Source of the DNA: Pontibacterium sp964228735
Lineage (GTDB): Bacteria; Pseudomonadota; Gammaproteobacteria; Pseudomonadales; Balneatricaceae
DNA: 15,184 nt
Assembly: GCF_964228735.1 (NCBI RefSeq)
Contig: NZ_CAXRBQ010000035.1
Span: forward strand, 1 to 15,184
Direction: 5' to 3'
Both the position numbers and the translations under genes were made by a program. Shown here one piece after another: positions 1-7,488 of this stretch. The notes under the pieces are model-generated. The model was not told where the DNA came from and ran no database searches. It saw only the letters and a list, made by a program, of their open reading frames with translations. How positions within the stretch are numbered: position 1 is the stretch's first letter; each line of letters begins with the position of its first letter.

Positions 1-50
1 CATATATGAGACGAGCAGTGAGCATTTGAAGTGAGGTAAGAAGAACACCA

Positions 51-371
51 ATGGCCAGTGATGATCGTATGTATCGGGTGATATTTATAAACCAGGATCA
101 GGTGTACGAACTGTATGCCCGTCACGTTTATCAGAGCGACCGGTGGGGCTTTTTAAAGGTTGAGGAGTTTGTGTTCGGCAACCGCTCCGAGCTGGTGGTG
201 GATCCGGGTGAAGAGAAACTGAAGCAGCAGTTTGCAGACGTGAAAAGTTCCTTTATCCCGATGCAGGCGGTGGTGCGGATTGATGAGGTGACCACCGAAG
301 GTGTAGCCAAGGTATCCGATGCCAAGGGTGTGGTGACGAGCTTCCCGATGCCGGTGCCACCTAAGTCATAA
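51..371 (+). CDS. DUF1820 family protein
   Basis: This is a small soluble protein of 106 residues with no signal peptide or membrane segment. The N-terminal part, around MYRVIFINQDQVYELYAR, and the following segment (VYQSDRWGFLKVEEFVFG) are what I recognise as the DUF1820 family, a conserved gammaproteobacterial family of unknown function. The usual length is about 100-110 residues, so the gene looks intact. Two starts are possible: ATG 51, preceded by a purine-rich stretch (GAGG and AAGAAG), and ATG 69, which would begin exactly at the conserved MYRVIF. I keep the first because the purine-rich region is better spaced for it. The gene converges on bax and both share the hairpin terminator just after its stop codon. 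No function can be assigned from sequence; the family call is from memory of its consensus. Confidence 0.85.
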   Translation: MASDDRMYRVIFINQDQVYELYARHVYQSDRWGFLKVEEFVFGNRSELVVDPGEEKLKQQFADVKSSFIPMQAVVRIDEVTTEGVAKVSDAKGVVTSFPMPVPPKS

Positions 372-390
372 TTGGCACCAATTGCAGATA

Positions 391-421
391 AAAAAAGCGT
401 TGTAACAACAACGCTTTTTTT
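391..421. terminator. Bidirectional intrinsic terminator between DUF1820 gene and bax
   Basis: A perfect 13-bp inverted repeat has left arm 391-403 (AAAAAAGCGTTGT), a 4-base loop 404-407 and right arm 408-420. The GC-containing core is flanked by A on one side and T on the other, so either strand yields a stem followed by a U-run. It starts 19 bases after the DUF1820 stop and ends 8 bases before the bax stop, as expected for a terminator serving two convergent genes. Confidence 0.9.
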
Positions 422-428
422 ATGCCGG

Positions 429-1286
429 TCAGATCGCTTCAGCAGTCTGTAATTGATAGTTGTCGAAGCGGACCATCTTGTTGCGATTGATAAGGGAGCG
501 CAGGCGGCTGACATACTCGTCACCGATCTCGCTGTAGTAATTCAGGTGCTTGATCAGCTTCAGTGGATCGTTGGTTTGAATACGCGCCTTACGGAACTCT
601 CGGTATGGGCCGCCGCGTGCGATGGTAACGAAGTAGTCGTCAACCGCTTCGATCAGTGAGCCGTAGCGCTTCACGTAGATCGGTTTGCCCTCGCGGGTCT
701 GGCTGGCGCGCATACGTGGTTCTTTCGGATTAAAGGACCACACACCAAAGATGTTGTTGCCCTCCAGGAAGAAGCGGGAGGTGCCCCAGCCAGTTTCCAA
801 CGCGGCCTGGGCCAGGATAATGCTGGTTGGATGGTCGGCCAGTTTTACCTTCAGCTGCTTGATATCTTGCGCCTTGTAGCGTTTAAGCTGTGCCTTTAGC
901 CACGCCTTGGACTTGGTGTCCGGGGTTGCCATCGCTTCGATCTCAGCCAGACGCTCGCGTTTCTCTTCCAGGCGTTGTTTGCTGATCAGGACCGCAGGCA
1001 GAATCATGTCGAAAAATTTCTGCTTCTTGGTGCTCACTTCCAGCGTGGCGAGTGTACTGACACGAGTGTAAGCCACCGGTTTGATCAGCGGCGGGGTCAG
1101 CGCTTCGATATCGTCCGGGGTATGAATCGGCTTGTAAGTGATTGCCAATGCGGGCTGTGATGCCGCTGCCTTAGCCGCTTTTTCCTCTGCACTGTCCTGG
1201 TTGGACGGCGCCAGCTGGGTGAGTGATAAGGTAAGGAGCAGCAGTACCACGAGGGTGGCAATCGTTGCCCTGACTGATAGATACAT
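429..1286 (-). CDS. bax: Bax-family glucosaminidase-domain protein
   Basis: This is a predicted peptidoglycan hydrolase-like protein of 285 residues, close to the roughly 270 residues of E. coli Bax. Residues 6-25 form one hydrophobic stretch (signal anchor or signal peptide), so the protein should sit in the periplasm. An alanine-rich linker follows, then a helical charged segment (about 85-150). The glucosaminidase/lysozyme-like domain starts near residue 155: ILAQAALETGWGTSRF carries the presumed catalytic Glu164, and NNIFGVW (177-183) is the usual second motif. GSLIEAVDDYF and LNYYSE further on also fit. Such domains cleave the glycan backbone of murein; the role of Bax itself is poorly defined. 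The only Shine-Dalgarno-like sequence (CAGG) abuts the ATG, so initiation may be weak. The gene lies downstream of acpH on the same strand across a 96-base gap. Confidence 0.85.
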   Translation of the reverse strand: MYLSVRATIATLVVLLLLTLSLTQLAPSNQDSAEEKAAKAAASQPALAITYKPIHTPDDIEALTPPLIKPVAYTRVSTLATLEVSTKKQKFFDMILPAVLISKQRLEEKRERLAEIEAMATPDTKSKAWLKAQLKRYKAQDIKQLKVKLADHPTSIILAQAALETGWGTSRFFLEGNNIFGVWSFNPKEPRMRASQTREGKPIYVKRYGSLIEAVDDYFVTIARGGPYREFRKARIQTNDPLKLIKHLNYYSEIGDEYVSRLRSLINRNKMVRFDNYQLQTAEAI

Positions 1287-1382
1287 CCTGAACTGAGCCT
1301 ATGTTGATCAAAATTTGCGCGCAGTCTACAGGTAAAGCATAGCCTATTCCAGTAATCGTCGTTAAAAGTGCAGCTAACGGCG

Positions 1383-2024
1383 TTAATTGGTCGGTATCTT
1401 CGCCTTATTGTCCGTGTGGAAGGTGATCAGGTCTGGGAAAAACTGTAGGAAACCTGCTTCCAGAACGACGTAATGTTGTTGAACTTCGCTGATTGAGCCA
1501 GTGAAGTTGTTCCGGAAACGGATCCGTCCGGCGATGCGATCCAGGGCAAACCCTACCTGATCGATATCCTCATAACTGCGAATCCAGTCACCGTCGATCA
1601 TTTTACCCACCACCCGCTTCATCCGGTCCGGCATCAGAGGATAGCCCCGGTGGAGGTCGAGGTAGGCCTGGTCGATAAATTGATCCAGCGATTCGGTCGA
1701 ATAACGGTGCCAGTGGTGGATCAGGAAATGGTCGAACAGTACGTCCAGTACAATACCCGAGAATCGGCGTCGTTGAGGTGAGAACAGGGTTTTGAGTTCG
1801 CGTACCTGTATATGGGTGTCGGTGAACTGATCTATCACGCGGTGGTTAATCAGGCCTTGGCGTACAGGTGCTGATAGCTGAGTGATATCAACACCCCGGG
1901 CAAAGTCGCCCAGCAGATTGCCCACTCGGGACTGCACGTTTGGATCTGAGAAGTAGAGGTGGGCGAGATAGTTCAAGGTACGATACATCGGTTTGTTGAC
2001 AGCCTTTTCACTGTAGCGGATCAC
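1383..2024 (-). CDS. acpH: ACP phosphodiesterase (AcpH family)
   Basis: AcpH-type enzymes remove the 4'-phosphopantetheine group from holo-acyl carrier protein in the cytoplasm. The sequence follows E. coli AcpH closely: LNYLAHLYFS near the N-terminus, GNLLGDFARG, HRVIDQFTD, LDVLFDHFLIHHW (the metal-binding His/Asp-rich core) and a C-terminal LEAGFLQFFPDL. E. coli AcpH has 193 residues; this frame gives 213 from a GTG at 2024, 201 from ATG 1988, or about 198 from a TTG that starts exactly at the LNYLAHL motif. None has a clear Shine-Dalgarno, so the true start is uncertain and the last 36 bases of the given span may be untranslated. It lies upstream of bax on the same strand and diverges from the GtrB-like gene. 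Confidence 0.85.
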   Translation of the reverse strand: MIRYSEKAVNKPMYRTLNYLAHLYFSDPNVQSRVGNLLGDFARGVDITQLSAPVRQGLINHRVIDQFTDTHIQVRELKTLFSPQRRRFSGIVLDVLFDHFLIHHWHRYSTESLDQFIDQAYLDLHRGYPLMPDRMKRVVGKMIDGDWIRSYEDIDQVGFALDRIAGRIRFRNNFTGSISEVQQHYVVLEAGFLQFFPDLITFHTDNKAKIPTN

Positions 2025-2069
2025 TGCTCTGGATGACAGGTGGGTAGAGATGAACCGTGGCCAGAAACC

Positions 2070-2090
2070 GGGGGTGAAGCTTTATCCCCC
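2070..2090. other. GC-rich stem-loop in the acpH / gtrB-like divergent gap
   Basis: Five G (2070-2074) and five C (2086-2090) flank an 11-base loop that contains the palindrome AAGCTT. It lies in the 159-base gap between two divergent genes and could be an RNA hairpin in either leader or a protein site. No U-run follows, so it is not a terminator. I found no convincing promoter pair in this gap for either direction. Function unknown. Confidence 0.35.
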
Positions 2091-2183
2091 AGTTGAATTG
2101 CGGTTAAATGGGCGCCTTGAATCTCCGCTTGGACACCGCCATGCCAAGTAGGATGTAAAGACAGGGGCTGTCAGGAATCACCG

Positions 2184-3122
2184 ATGAAAATATCCATTGT
2201 TGCGCCGTTTCACAATGAAGAGGAAAACGTTGATGAGTTCTTCAATCGGGTACTGCCGATTATACGAGCGGAAAGTGACTCGATTGAGATTGTCTGCGTA
2301 AACGATGGTAGCCGTGATAGCACGTTGGAGCAGCTGCGCCGCTGGCGCGAAAAAGAGCCGGTGGTACGGGTGGTCAATCTGTCGCGAAATTTCGGTAAAG
2401 AAAACGCACTGACGGCAGGCCTCGACCATGCTAGTGGTGACGTGATCATCCCGATGGACAGCGACCTGCAAGACCCGCCCGAGTTGATTCCTCAGATGAT
2501 TGCCAAGTGGCGTGAAGGCTACGATGTGGTATACGCACGCCGTACCCTACGTGACACGGATACCTGGGCCAAGCGGGCGACGGCAGTGTGGTACTACAAG
2601 CTGTTTAATGCCATTGCCGATCGCCCGATTCCTGACAACACTGGTGATTTCCGCTTGATGGACCGCAAGGTCCTGGATGAGGTGAAAAAACTTGGTGAGA
2701 GCGCACGCTTTATGAAAGGGTTGTTCTCTTGGGTTGGGTTTAAAAGCACTGCTGTGGAGTATGAGCGCCCACCGCGTCACGATGGCAAAGAAAGCCTGAA
2801 TTTCCGCAATCTCTGGCGCTTAGCACTGGACGGCATCACCGCGTTTTCCACCTTGCCGCTGAAGGTGTGGAGTTATGTCGGAATGGGTGTCGCGGGCGTT
2901 GCTTTTCTCTACGGTCTGGTGATTATCTTTAAGACCCTGATTTTGGGGATCGATGTACCGGGTTACGCCTCCACAATGGTTATTGTCCTATTCCTGGGCG
3001 GTGTGCAGTTGTTGTCTCTGGGCGTGATTGGTGAGTACGTGGGGCGGATCTACCTGGAGGTGAAGAAACGCCCGCACTATATCGTAGATCCGGAAGAGAA
3101 TGAGCTGAGGTCACGACGCTGA
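2184..3122 (+). CDS. GtrB/DPM1-like family 2 glycosyltransferase (polyprenyl-phosphate sugar transferase)
   Basis: This enzyme is expected to transfer a sugar from a nucleotide sugar to undecaprenyl phosphate on the cytoplasmic face of the inner membrane. The GT-A domain fills residues 1-225: SIVAPFHNEEENV at the start, VNDGSRDST (39-47), the metal-binding DSD at 92-94 followed by LQDPPE, and GDFRLMDR (154-161). Two membrane segments follow (about 225-250 and 262-285), with the typical GEYVGRIYLEVKKRP tail, the layout of GtrB, ArnC and related enzymes. The length of 312 residues is normal. The start has AGGAA at a good distance, and directly upstream of that SD lies a small hairpin (2160-2172, GACAG/CTGTC). 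The stop overlaps the start of the GtrA-like gene in TGATG, so the two are translationally coupled. The sugar cannot be told from sequence. Confidence 0.88.
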   Translation: MKISIVAPFHNEEENVDEFFNRVLPIIRAESDSIEIVCVNDGSRDSTLEQLRRWREKEPVVRVVNLSRNFGKENALTAGLDHASGDVIIPMDSDLQDPPELIPQMIAKWREGYDVVYARRTLRDTDTWAKRATAVWYYKLFNAIADRPIPDNTGDFRLMDRKVLDEVKKLGESARFMKGLFSWVGFKSTAVEYERPPRHDGKESLNFRNLWRLALDGITAFSTLPLKVWSYVGMGVAGVAFLYGLVIIFKTLILGIDVPGYASTMVIVLFLGGVQLLSLGVIGEYVGRIYLEVKKRPHYIVDPEENELRSRR

Positions 3123-3493
3123 TGCTGTTTCGCTTTCAGATCGCCCGTTTCGGGCTGGTGGGGATCGCGGCAACGCTGGTACATGCGGCTATTTTGTCGC
3201 TGCAGATCGAGTTATTGGCGCTGCCGGTGCAGCTTGCCAATATCAGTGCCTTTTTGGTGGCGTTTGGTGTGAGTTATCTGGGGCACCACCGCTGGACCTT
3301 TGACTCCGACGCCGGGCATAAGCAGGCCGCGAGCAAATTTCTGCTCACGGCTATTGTTGGGTTCCTGGCCAATGTGGCGATCATGGAGCTGGTTGTAGTT
3401 CAGTTGGGCTATCACTACCTAATTGGTTTTCTCTGTGTTGTTTTGACAGTGCCGCCGGCGACCTACATCGTAAGCCGCCTTTGGATCTTCTAA
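3122..3493 (+). CDS. GtrA-like family membrane protein
   Basis: This is a 123-residue protein with four predicted membrane segments, the normal size and shape of the GtrA family (proposed flippases or partners for undecaprenyl-linked sugars). Visible signatures are RFGLVGIAATLVHA at the N-terminus, SYLGHHRWTFDS in the middle with the conserved HRWTF, and the terminal SRLWIF. Its ATG shares one base with the stop codon of the upstream GtrB-like gene (TGATG at 3120-3124), so translation is coupled. GtrA with GtrB is a well-known pair in O-antigen glucosylation and in teichoic acid or arabinan modification. Here the third partner, a family 39-type glycosyltransferase, follows but on the opposite strand, 24 bases away. 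Confidence 0.87.
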   Translation: MLFRFQIARFGLVGIAATLVHAAILSLQIELLALPVQLANISAFLVAFGVSYLGHHRWTFDSDAGHKQAASKFLLTAIVGFLANVAIMELVVVQLGYHYLIGFLCVVLTVPPATYIVSRLWIF

Positions 3494-3497
3494 GGAT

Positions 3498-3515
3498 CTA
3501 GACGGTTCGTCTTAG
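3498..3515. other. Small hairpin in a convergent gap
   Basis: CTAGACG (3498-3504) can pair with CGTCTTAG (3508-3515) with one bulged T and a 3-base loop. It fills the 24-base gap between the GtrA-like stop and the stop of the opposing glycosyltransferase. There is no T-run on either side, so it is a poor intrinsic terminator, but it is the only structure available to separate the two convergent transcripts. Confidence 0.3.
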
Positions 3516-3517
3516 TA

Positions 3518-5035
3518 CTATTGCTGTCTCTGAGCCGCGACTTTGTCTTCGTGCGCCGGAGGCAGAATCGCCCAGCCAATTCGCACAGGTTCGCGTTCGC
3601 TATTCAGGTGCCATGGGTATTCACGCGTCGGTTGAATTTGGGCCTCAGGGTAGAGCTTCAGCAGTTTCTGATACTGCGCCTTTTCCCCGTCCATGCTTTC
3701 GTTCCAGATGATCAGCCCGCCTTGCGCTAACAGGTCCGCGTTGTCGACCCAAGGACTGCGACTGTTATCCGCATCGTAGAGAATTGAAGGGTGCTGGTCA
3801 GAATAGTAGGCCATATTGCCTCCGATCCAGATCGATCCCACCACGAAATTAAGTGGTTGTGGATAACGTTCTTTCCATGCCTCGGTCAGTTCGGTTGCCA
3901 TCGCTTCGCCCGGGAAATGGGCGCGCTTTTTCAGCTTGCCAAACTGAGGAGCGATCAGCATTTCGGCGATAAATACGCTGGCGAAGAAGAGGCTGGTGAT
4001 CATCCAGACACGCATTAGCTTTCTGATGCGACCGTCACTCAGCACCACACCGGAGAACACCATCAGCCAAAGCGGCAAGAAGGTGAACAACGGTGTGCCC
4101 CACATTGAGCGCAGCTTCATACCGGTACCCAGTGAGATCAGCAAAGTGATTACCATTGGGCCGAAGGTCAGAAGGGTCAGATAGGTGCGGTTGGCTGCTG
4201 CTCGTGTGCCTTTGGCGGGTGGATACCTATCACCACTACGCAGTAACAGAAAGAACGTTGGTAGCAGAATGATCAAAACCAACAGCTGGGAGATGCCAAA
4301 GCGCAGCGGATTCAGCAGGTGATCGATCAGCTCTTTTTCGCTGCCACTGCCGCGGGCGGCGCCGTAGCGGATGGTGCTGAAGTCGTGGTCGATCAACCAG
4401 ATCAGGTTGGGCAGCCACACCAGGACCGCCGATGCCAGGGCAATATAGAGGCCTTTCTCCTTCCAGTGCACGCGGCCGGCAGGTGTCAGGAAATAGCAGG
4501 CGATCGCCAGCAGCAATACCACTGAATAGTACTTGGTCAGCATCGCCAGGCCGCCACAGATGCCCAACAGTATCCAGTCCCGGATCAGGTTATGGTTGAT
4601 GGCGCGGAAGCCGAAGTAGCCGATCAGCGCCCAGATCGCCAGCTGCAGAATGTTGGGATTAAACTCAGGCGTCAGGTAATTGTAGTACGGCACCATAGTC
4701 AGCAGCAGGGTGGAAACCAGTGCAGGTTCGCGGCTGACAAAGTTACGTGCCACCGCATATTGGGCGCCAAATGCCGTGATGACAGCGATCTGGCTGAGCA
4801 GGAAGACCGGCCAGTTACTGCCGGGGGACAGCAGGGTGATTGCGTAGGTCAGCCAAGGCGCCAGCAGGGGGTGTTTGTCGTAGCCCAGTTGCCACTCCTG
4901 GCCCCAAGTCAGGCCTTCGACTACGTCCAGGTTGGCGTTGGGTTGCAAAAGGCTCGGCAGCAACAGCCAGAGGACGCTATGCAGCACCAGGGCGATGATC
5001 AGGGGGCGGTGGTGTGAGCTGTGAGTCGCTGTCAT
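3518..5035 (-). CDS. ArnT/GT39-type membrane glycosyltransferase
   Basis: This is a 505-residue polytopic inner membrane protein with about ten hydrophobic segments before residue 360 and a soluble periplasmic C-terminal part (about 370-505). The first periplasmic loop holds NLDVVEGLTWG (Asp37, Glu40) and then YDKHPLLAPWL (Asp53 to Pro56). This acidic first loop and the conserved DKHPL motif are typical of family 39 and ArnT-like enzymes, which take a sugar from a polyprenyl phosphate donor and attach it to lipid A, O-antigen or protein outside the cytoplasm. Together with the GtrB- and GtrA-like genes it would complete a GtrC-type role. It lies 60 bases downstream of the GH9 gene on the same strand with no terminator visible, so co-transcription is likely. 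No clear Shine-Dalgarno precedes its ATG. The acceptor is unknown. Confidence 0.82.
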   Translation of the reverse strand: MTATHSSHHRPLIIALVLHSVLWLLLPSLLQPNANLDVVEGLTWGQEWQLGYDKHPLLAPWLTYAITLLSPGSNWPVFLLSQIAVITAFGAQYAVARNFVSREPALVSTLLLTMVPYYNYLTPEFNPNILQLAIWALIGYFGFRAINHNLIRDWILLGICGGLAMLTKYYSVVLLLAIACYFLTPAGRVHWKEKGLYIALASAVLVWLPNLIWLIDHDFSTIRYGAARGSGSEKELIDHLLNPLRFGISQLLVLIILLPTFFLLLRSGDRYPPAKGTRAAANRTYLTLLTFGPMVITLLISLGTGMKLRSMWGTPLFTFLPLWLMVFSGVVLSDGRIRKLMRVWMITSLFFASVFIAEMLIAPQFGKLKKRAHFPGEAMATELTEAWKERYPQPLNFVVGSIWIGGNMAYYSDQHPSILYDADNSRSPWVDNADLLAQGGLIIWNESMDGEKAQYQKLLKLYPEAQIQPTREYPWHLNSEREPVRIGWAILPPAHEDKVAAQRQQ

Positions 5036-5095
5036 ATAGGTGTATCAGTCGATTGCGTTGTTCGGCCAGCTTCCTGCCACCGTATAAAAAAGTGT

Positions 5096-7444
5096 TTATT
5101 TACGTGCTGCCAGATAGCCCCAGATATAGGCATTGGGGCCGATGGTGGACTGCACTGTGAACTCGTTCAGCGCGGCGAAATCGTATACGTCAAAGTAGGC
5201 TTCGGCCGTTGGCCAGAGGGCATGACGCGGGTAGATCTCATCGGCGAACAGCTTCGCCAGCCAGTGGTTGAGCTGGCGCTTGGTTTCCAGAGGGCCGTTC
5301 ACGGTGATCCCTTCCGGTGGTTGCTGGCTGGAAACGCGCTGATCCTGAACTAAAGGATTCTTGGGCGAGTTTTCGCCCACGCCAGTGGTGAATACCATGT
5401 TCAGCGGGTTTGCACCGGCACCGTACTGGGTCGCCAACAGCGCGGCATCCAGGTACTGGCGTTTCCCGGTCAGGTAGTGGGCCCGCACTAAGGTAGAGGC
5501 ATCAGGCACGGTCAGGTTGCCCCAGCCGATCCATGCCCAGGCGTTGCGTTTGGTCCACTTGAAGGCGGTGCGCTGACCGATACGGATGCTTTCGTCCGCT
5601 TCACGCAGGATCGCCATCTCGGCGTTACGTTTGATCAGCGCGTCCGCTCCGGGTGTGTTTACATAGACAAAGGCCGCTTCGGTCTGGTCGTGGTGTTGCC
5701 ACTTCTTCAACGGTGCTGATGCCTTGTGGAACTCTGAGGTCTGTCGGAACAGGCGGTGCCAGGTTTCGTTGCCGGTTAGGCGGAACAGTTCGGCTGCAGC
5801 CAGGTTACGGTCGTCACGTGCCTGGTGAGGCATCTCCCGATGAGCACGGCGTTTGTATTCCTCTTCGGCCCAGTTCATCGCTTTAAGGGCGGAAGCTTCG
5901 TAGGTCGCGGCTAGTTTGGCGTCATACGGTTTCAGGATGCGGGCCGCACGGGCGGCGACCCCAGCATAGATATGGCTGGACCAGAACCCTGGCGCATAGG
6001 CCATCAGCGTCTGGGATTCCTGCCAGCTGCCTTCCCCGTGACGCGGGTGATCCATCGATTCGATACCACCGCGGATTCCTCCTTCTGGCGTTTGCAGACG
6101 ACGGAAGAAATCCAATCCCCAGACTGCTTCGTCGAGCAGGTCCGGCAATTTATTTCTGGATTCCGGAATGTTCAGGTTCAGTTTGGCGAAATACTGTGGA
6201 TTCAACTCGGCGAGTTCCAGCAGCAGGCGCGTGCTGTTCAGGTGCTGGATGCGGCGGTCCCAGTCACCGGCGTCGGCATAGCCACCCCAGGCATTTTTCA
6301 CCACCAGACTGGTTTTACCGTTGATCAGATCGCTGAAGTTGTCTTTGGCCGTGCCGCGCGCGTTGATACCGTTCATGGTATCCATTAATGGAGTGCGTGA
6401 GTGATACACCACAACGCCGTCATCCGGGTGCATGTTACGTGGGCGGCGGTATTGGGTGTAAGGCGGACCCAGTTCTATACCGCTACGCTGATGGAACAGA
6501 CCACGGACCGAGGTGGCGAAGGCATTCCGCCAGGCATCTTTACTGATCGGGAAGTTGTAGGAACAGCCCACACCTTTGACACAAACACGGTATTCGCCCT
6601 GGGTTTTCAGGTCGTCAAACTGCATCACATATACGTCGGCGCCGGTGTAGTTCTGCTTATAGGCATCTTCCGCTTCGTAACGGGAGCGGGTGAGCTTGGT
6701 TTTACCGCGATAGACGATCTGTTGGGTTTTGCTGTTGATCACCGCAAAGGGCAGGCCGTCGTTGTACGGTTGGCTTTCTCCGTTGCCGCGCCACAAAGAG
6801 AGGAATGCGACCTTACGTGGATCGTCTGGACGGAATCCAATCTGGGACACATGCACGGCTTCACTGCGCACATTACGGGTGTTGTGGATATAGGTCTGGC
6901 GGCTGATGCTGCTGTTTTTGAATTCGATCTCGTACTGCGTGCCCTCTTTCAAGGGCTTGGGCAGTTTGAGATAGAGGTAGTGGGTCATTGGCCAGTTGAA
7001 AGCCCAGAAACCGGTGCGCGCCATGTCACTGGGGCGGCTTTTACGGTAGACCACCGTTGGTTTGATGCCGTTGCTGTAGTTGATGTCTACGCTGGATTTC
7101 AGCAGATAGCTGGAGGCAGAATCGGCCCAGCGGGTATCCAGCTTGGCGCCGCTGAACTCATCAAACGGATACAGTACATCCTGCTTAGGGCCAACGACGG
7201 CGCCCAATACGTCTTTGCCCTGACGTATCCAGCGGTGACGATCACGGCTGTCATCCACCCAGTCCAGAATTCCCTTGCTGTACGGCTGCTGCAAGGCCGG
7301 GACACGTTTACCAGCCTGAATCTCAATGCTGATGACATCCGGAGCAACCGCTGAGATGCGGGAAATATACGGCAGGTGATTGGCGGCGCTTGCAAGCGCA
7401 ATATGACTGAGCCAGATAAACGTTACTGCAAAAATCCGTGTCAT
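5096..7444 (-). CDS. Exported glycoside hydrolase family 9 protein with N-terminal Ig-like domain
   Basis: This is a 782-residue secreted or periplasmic beta-glycan hydrolase-like protein. Residues 1-20 form a signal peptide ending in ALASA. Residues about 21-190 are a beta-rich region I cannot assign firmly. The cellulase N-terminal Ig-like domain begins around HVSQIGFRPDDPRKVAF (198-214) and runs to about 300. The (alpha/alpha)6 catalytic domain follows: WGGYADAGDWDRR with the presumed base Asp391/Asp394, LLDEAVWGLDFFRRLQ, GAGANPLNMVFTTGVG (676-690) and near the end LNEFTVQSTIGPNA with the presumed acid Glu761. All expected acidic residues are present, so it should be active. GH9 enzymes include endoglucanases and exo-glucosaminidases; the substrate is open. 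It lies between epmB (44 bases upstream) and the family 39 glycosyltransferase on one strand. The usual purine-rich SD is missing before the ATG. Confidence 0.83.
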   Translation of the reverse strand: MTRIFAVTFIWLSHIALASAANHLPYISRISAVAPDVISIEIQAGKRVPALQQPYSKGILDWVDDSRDRHRWIRQGKDVLGAVVGPKQDVLYPFDEFSGAKLDTRWADSASSYLLKSSVDINYSNGIKPTVVYRKSRPSDMARTGFWAFNWPMTHYLYLKLPKPLKEGTQYEIEFKNSSISRQTYIHNTRNVRSEAVHVSQIGFRPDDPRKVAFLSLWRGNGESQPYNDGLPFAVINSKTQQIVYRGKTKLTRSRYEAEDAYKQNYTGADVYVMQFDDLKTQGEYRVCVKGVGCSYNFPISKDAWRNAFATSVRGLFHQRSGIELGPPYTQYRRPRNMHPDDGVVVYHSRTPLMDTMNGINARGTAKDNFSDLINGKTSLVVKNAWGGYADAGDWDRRIQHLNSTRLLLELAELNPQYFAKLNLNIPESRNKLPDLLDEAVWGLDFFRRLQTPEGGIRGGIESMDHPRHGEGSWQESQTLMAYAPGFWSSHIYAGVAARAARILKPYDAKLAATYEASALKAMNWAEEEYKRRAHREMPHQARDDRNLAAAELFRLTGNETWHRLFRQTSEFHKASAPLKKWQHHDQTEAAFVYVNTPGADALIKRNAEMAILREADESIRIGQRTAFKWTKRNAWAWIGWGNLTVPDASTLVRAHYLTGKRQYLDAALLATQYGAGANPLNMVFTTGVGENSPKNPLVQDQRVSSQQPPEGITVNGPLETKRQLNHWLAKLFADEIYPRHALWPTAEAYFDVYDFAALNEFTVQSTIGPNAYIWGYLAARK

Positions 7445-7488
7445 GAGGGGGCTATATCCGTTGCGTGATCTGAACCGCTATTTTTCCA

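Noticed and set aside
2..34. Possible C-terminal end of an upstream gene (ten codons ending at TGA 32-34)
   Set aside because: Ten codons are too few to recognise, and other frames are equally possible.
1287..1382. Promoter for bax in the acpH-bax gap (TTAACG with TATGCT, 18-base spacing, minus strand)
   Set aside because: Both boxes match poorly, and read-through from acpH explains expression equally well.
2128..2148. CTTGG/CCAAG inverted repeat upstream of the GtrB-like gene
   Set aside because: Only 5 bp around an 11-base loop; expected by chance in this length of sequence.
6401..7354. 317-codon open frame on the plus strand opposite the GH9 gene
   Set aside because: It is antisense to a confirmed GH9 frame with signal peptide and catalytic motifs; no family resemblance, so treated as a shadow.
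3518..7444. Horizontal acquisition of the glycan region
   Set aside because: Base composition and codon use look like the neighbouring core genes and no integrase, insertion sequence or tRNA border is present.
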